Shown here piece by piece: positions 11,087 through 13,313 of a stretch of DNA of 13,313 nt (positions within the stretch are counted from its first letter, which is position 1; each line of letters starts with the position of its first letter). This DNA is from Burkholderiales bacterium. Lineage in GTDB: Bacteria; Pseudomonadota; Gammaproteobacteria; Burkholderiales; SG8-39. The stretch is from positions 1 to 13,313 of the forward strand of contig DAIDTN010000037.1 in the NCBI GenBank assembly GCA_027457185.1, given 5' to 3'. The translations under genes and the position numbers were made by a program. The notes beneath the pieces were generated by a model. That model searched no databases. It saw only the letters and a list, made by a program, of their open reading frames with translations, and had not been told where the DNA came from.

Positions 11087-12781
11087 TCAGCTGCGCTTCA
11101 GCGCCTGCTGCCGCAGCGCATCCAGCGTGGTGTTGGGCGTGATCGCCTGCGGGTCGATGCGCAATTCGATCAGCGCCGGTTTGTCCGACGCCTCGGTTGC
11201 GTCCAGGGCGCGCTCGAAGGCCGCTGCGAACTGGGAGGTCTCCTCGATGAGCTCGCCGTGCGCGCCGTAAGCGCGCGCGAGCAGCACGAAGTCCGGGTTG
11301 GCCAGCGCCGTGCCGTGCACGCGCGCCGGATACTCGCGCTCCTGGTGCATGCGGATGGTGCCGTACATGCCGTTGTTGACGACGATGAAAATCACCTTGG
11401 CGCCGTACTGCGCCGCGGTGGCGAGTTCCTGCCCGCACATCAGAAAACAGCCGTCGCCGTTCCACGAAACCACGGTGCGCTGCGGCTGCACGATCTTGGC
11501 CGCGATCGCGGCGGGCACGCCGTAGCCCATGGCGCCGCTGGTCGGCGCGAGCTGGGTGCGGAACATGCGGTGCGGATAGAAGCGGTGCAGCCAGCTGGCG
11601 TAATTTCCCGCGCCGTTGGCGAGGATGGCGTCGACGGGCAGCCGATTCTTAAGGAAATCGACGATGTCCCACAGCTGCAGCTTGCCCGGCATCACCCGTC
11701 GTTGCGTCCACTCGAGGTAGTCCGCATGCGCAGACGCGGCCGATTCGCGCCAGGCTCCGGCCTCGACCGGCGCCATCGCCGCGAGCGCGGCGGCGATCTG
11801 CGGCATGCCCGAGTTGATCAGCAGATCGCCCTGGTACACCCTGCCGAGCTCTTCCGCGCCGGCGTGCACATGGATCAGCTTCTGCGCCGGCCGCGGCACC
11901 GACAGCAGGGTGTAGCCGCCGGTGGTCATTTCGCCCAGGCGCGCGCCTATCACCAGCAGCAGGTCGGCCTCCTTCACCCGCTGCGCCAGTTTCGGATTGA
12001 TGCCGATGCCGATGTCGCCGGCGTAGTTGGCGTGCGTGTTGTCGAACAGGTCCTGGAAACGGAAAGCGCAGCCCGCAGGCAGGCCGTTCGCCTCGATGAA
12101 CCGGCGGAGATCCGCACAGGCATTGGCGTTCCAGCCGCTCCCGCCGAGGATGACCAGCGGCCGCAGCGCCTGCGCCAGCATGGCGCGAAGCCTGGCGATA
12201 TCGCTGGCGCCCGGATGCGCCACCACCTCCTGGTAGGGGTCGGTGTCGGCGGCCACCGCGGTCTGGGTGAGCATGTCCTCGGGCAGGGCCAGCACCACCG
12301 GCCCTTTGCGCCCGGACATGGCGCAGTGAAACGCGTGGCTCAGGAATTCGGGCACGCGCTCGACGCGATCGATGCTCGCCACCCACTTGGCCATCTGGCC
12401 GTACATGCGGCGGAAATCGACTTCCTGAAACGCCTCGCGCTCGACGAAGTCGCTGCCCACCTGGCCGATCAGCAGGATCATCGGGGTGGAGTCTTGATAC
12501 GCCGTATGCACGCCGATCGCGGCATTGCTCGCGCCGGGGCCGCGCGTGACCATGCAGATGCCGGGTTTGCCGGTGAGCTTGCCGTAGGCCTCGGCCATGT
12601 TGGCCGCGCCGCCTTCCTGGCGGCAGACGATGAGCTTGATCGCCTCGCGCGCGTCGTAGAGCGCATCGAGCACGGCGAGATAGCTTTCGCCCGGCACGCA
12701 GAAAGCGGTGTCGGCGCCGTGCACTTGCAGCGCGTCGACCAGCAACTGGCCGCCGGTGCGGGATTTCAGTTCGTTCTTCAT
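11087..12781 (-). CDS. ThDP-binding enzyme, acetolactate synthase-like
   Basis: The 564-residue protein starts at ATG 12781 and has the three-domain layout of the IlvB-like thiamine-diphosphate enzymes. The N-terminal pyrimidine-binding domain contains the cofactor-activating glutamate E56 in CRQEGGAANMAEAYG and then MVTRGPGASNAAIGVHTA. The central domain includes RPLVILGGSGW and LLLVIGARLGEMTTGGY. The C-terminal domain carries the metal/diphosphate motif GDG (442-444) through NN (469-470), seen as NGDGCFLMCGQELATAAQ and IVVNNGMYGT. Catalysis is decarboxylation and carboligation of a 2-oxo acid, but the substrate cannot be named; no small regulatory subunit gene is adjacent, which argues against a biosynthetic acetolactate synthase. 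It lies divergent from the CoA-binding gene and convergent with a thiamine-binding gene. Confidence 0.88.
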   Translation of the reverse strand: MKNELKSRTGGQLLVDALQVHGADTAFCVPGESYLAVLDALYDAREAIKLIVCRQEGGAANMAEAYGKLTGKPGICMVTRGPGASNAAIGVHTAYQDSTPMILLIGQVGSDFVEREAFQEVDFRRMYGQMAKWVASIDRVERVPEFLSHAFHCAMSGRKGPVVLALPEDMLTQTAVAADTDPYQEVVAHPGASDIARLRAMLAQALRPLVILGGSGWNANACADLRRFIEANGLPAGCAFRFQDLFDNTHANYAGDIGIGINPKLAQRVKEADLLLVIGARLGEMTTGGYTLLSVPRPAQKLIHVHAGAEELGRVYQGDLLINSGMPQIAAALAAMAPVEAGAWRESAASAHADYLEWTQRRVMPGKLQLWDIVDFLKNRLPVDAILANGAGNYASWLHRFYPHRMFRTQLAPTSGAMGYGVPAAIAAKIVQPQRTVVSWNGDGCFLMCGQELATAAQYGAKVIFIVVNNGMYGTIRMHQEREYPARVHGTALANPDFVLLARAYGAHGELIEETSQFAAAFERALDATEASDKPALIELRIDPQAITPNTTLDALRQQALKRS

Positions 12782-12864
12782 GGTCTGAATGGTACGGAAG
12801 AGTAAAGGGGCGCCCTAATTTTACGCTACAATTTCGCCACCATCCGCTCTCGACCGGCCCACCC
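12782..12864. promoter_or_regulatory. Short divergent promoter region
   Basis: This is the 83 bp between the divergent ThDP-enzyme and CoA-binding genes. An AT-rich patch at 12816-12834 contains a plus-strand -10-like TACAAT (12827-12832) without a good -35, about 33 bp before the CoA-binding start. Neither gene shows a strong ribosome site. Confidence 0.35.
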
Positions 12865-13313
12865 ATGCCAGACGATATCCAGACCCTGCGCCGCATCCTG
12901 CGCGAGAACCGCGTGATCGCCGTGGTCGGGCTGTCGGCCAACTGGTACCGGCCCAGCTATTTCGCCGCGAAATACATGATGCAGCACGGCTACACCATCG
13001 TCCCGGTCAATCCGGCCTACCAGGAAGTGCTGGGGCAGAAATGCTACGCCAGCCTGCGCGAAGTTGCGGAAAAATGCGCGGTGAAAGTGGACATCGTCGA
13101 CTGTTTTCGCAAGACCGAGGAGATCCTGCCCATCGCCGAGGACGCGATCGCCATCCGCGCCAAAGTGCTGTGGCAGCAGCTCGGCGTCAAGAACGAAGCA
13201 GCCGCGCGCAAAGCCGAGGCCGCGGGACTGGACAGCGTGATGGACCGCTGCGTCAAGATCGAGCACGCGCGCCTGTTCGGGGGATTGAATTGGGCGGGCG
13301 TGAATACCAAAGT
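12865..13313 (+). CDS. CoA-binding (YccU-like) protein, C-terminus cut by window edge
   Basis: From ATG 12865 there are 149 full codons before the right edge. The protein has the Rossmann-type CoA_binding domain: RVIAVVGLSANWYRPSYFAA with the nucleotide loop, YTIVPVNPAYQEVLGQKCYASL, VDIVDCFRKTEEILPIAEDAI, KVLWQQLGVKNEAA and DRCVKIEHARL. These are standard landmarks of the small single-domain succinyl-CoA-synthetase-alpha-like family (YccU). Known members are about 140-150 residues, so it is almost complete. Family members bind CoA derivatives; the physiological role is unclear. It is divergent from the ThDP enzyme. Confidence 0.9.
   Translation, partial: MPDDIQTLRRILRENRVIAVVGLSANWYRPSYFAAKYMMQHGYTIVPVNPAYQEVLGQKCYASLREVAEKCAVKVDIVDCFRKTEEILPIAEDAIAIRAKVLWQQLGVKNEAAARKAEAAGLDSVMDRCVKIEHARLFGGLNWAGVNTK

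Noticed and set aside
10862..12805. 647-codon plus-strand frame opposite the ThDP enzyme
   Set aside because: It overlaps both the thiamine-binding gene and the ThDP enzyme antisense, has no recognisable motif, and is explained by high third-position GC.

Overview
The window is a GC-rich bacterial segment. The gene content (a GltIJKL-type acidic amino-acid ABC transporter, acetoacetyl-CoA synthetase, a GFA-family protein, HicA- and BrnA-type toxin-antitoxin genes) and codon use point to a betaproteobacterium, perhaps Burkholderiales-like. That is an inference from protein resemblance, and no marker gene is present to fix the taxon.

Left part (about 1-3063) is accessory DNA. A GFA-family gene runs off the left edge on the minus strand. 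After a gene-poor stretch ending in two terminator-like hairpins comes a compact unit: a GNAT acetyltransferase with a GTTAGAC motif just upstream and a short attC-like imperfect palindrome at its 3' end. This is the layout of an integron gene cassette, but no integrase gene is visible. Next is a hicB-hicA toxin-antitoxin pair in which the antitoxin has an in-frame TAA at codon 8 while the toxin is intact. A short-chain dehydrogenase/reductase follows about 30 bp after hicA. Then comes a brnT-brnA locus in which most of the toxin has been deleted in frame, leaving a short remnant fused to an intact antitoxin behind an AT-rich palindromic promoter. The two TA loci are thus damaged in opposite halves.

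Right part (about 3064-13313) looks like stable metabolic chromosome. A polysaccharide-deacetylase/PuuE-like protein (+) converges on acetoacetyl-CoA synthetase (-). The latter is preceded, 11 bp upstream on the same strand, by an unrecognised 76-residue two-helix membrane protein whose N-terminus is built on a 15-bp tandem repeat. Divergent from these is an aspartate/glutamate-family racemase, followed by its own promoter and the gltI-gltJ-gltK-gltL transporter genes. A strong hairpin plus T-run sits between gltI and gltJ and would let the binding protein be made in excess over the membrane and ATPase subunits. A small thiamine-binding (UPF0045/MTH1187) gene follows on the same strand. It converges on a ThDP-dependent acetolactate-synthase-like enzyme (-). 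A CoA-binding YccU-like gene leaves the window at the right end.

I see no RNA genes, CRISPR arrays, insertion sequences or replication origins. I did not find a wholly new multi-gene system. The most interesting material is the orphan cassette with its attC-like site and the two half-broken toxin-antitoxin loci beside it.
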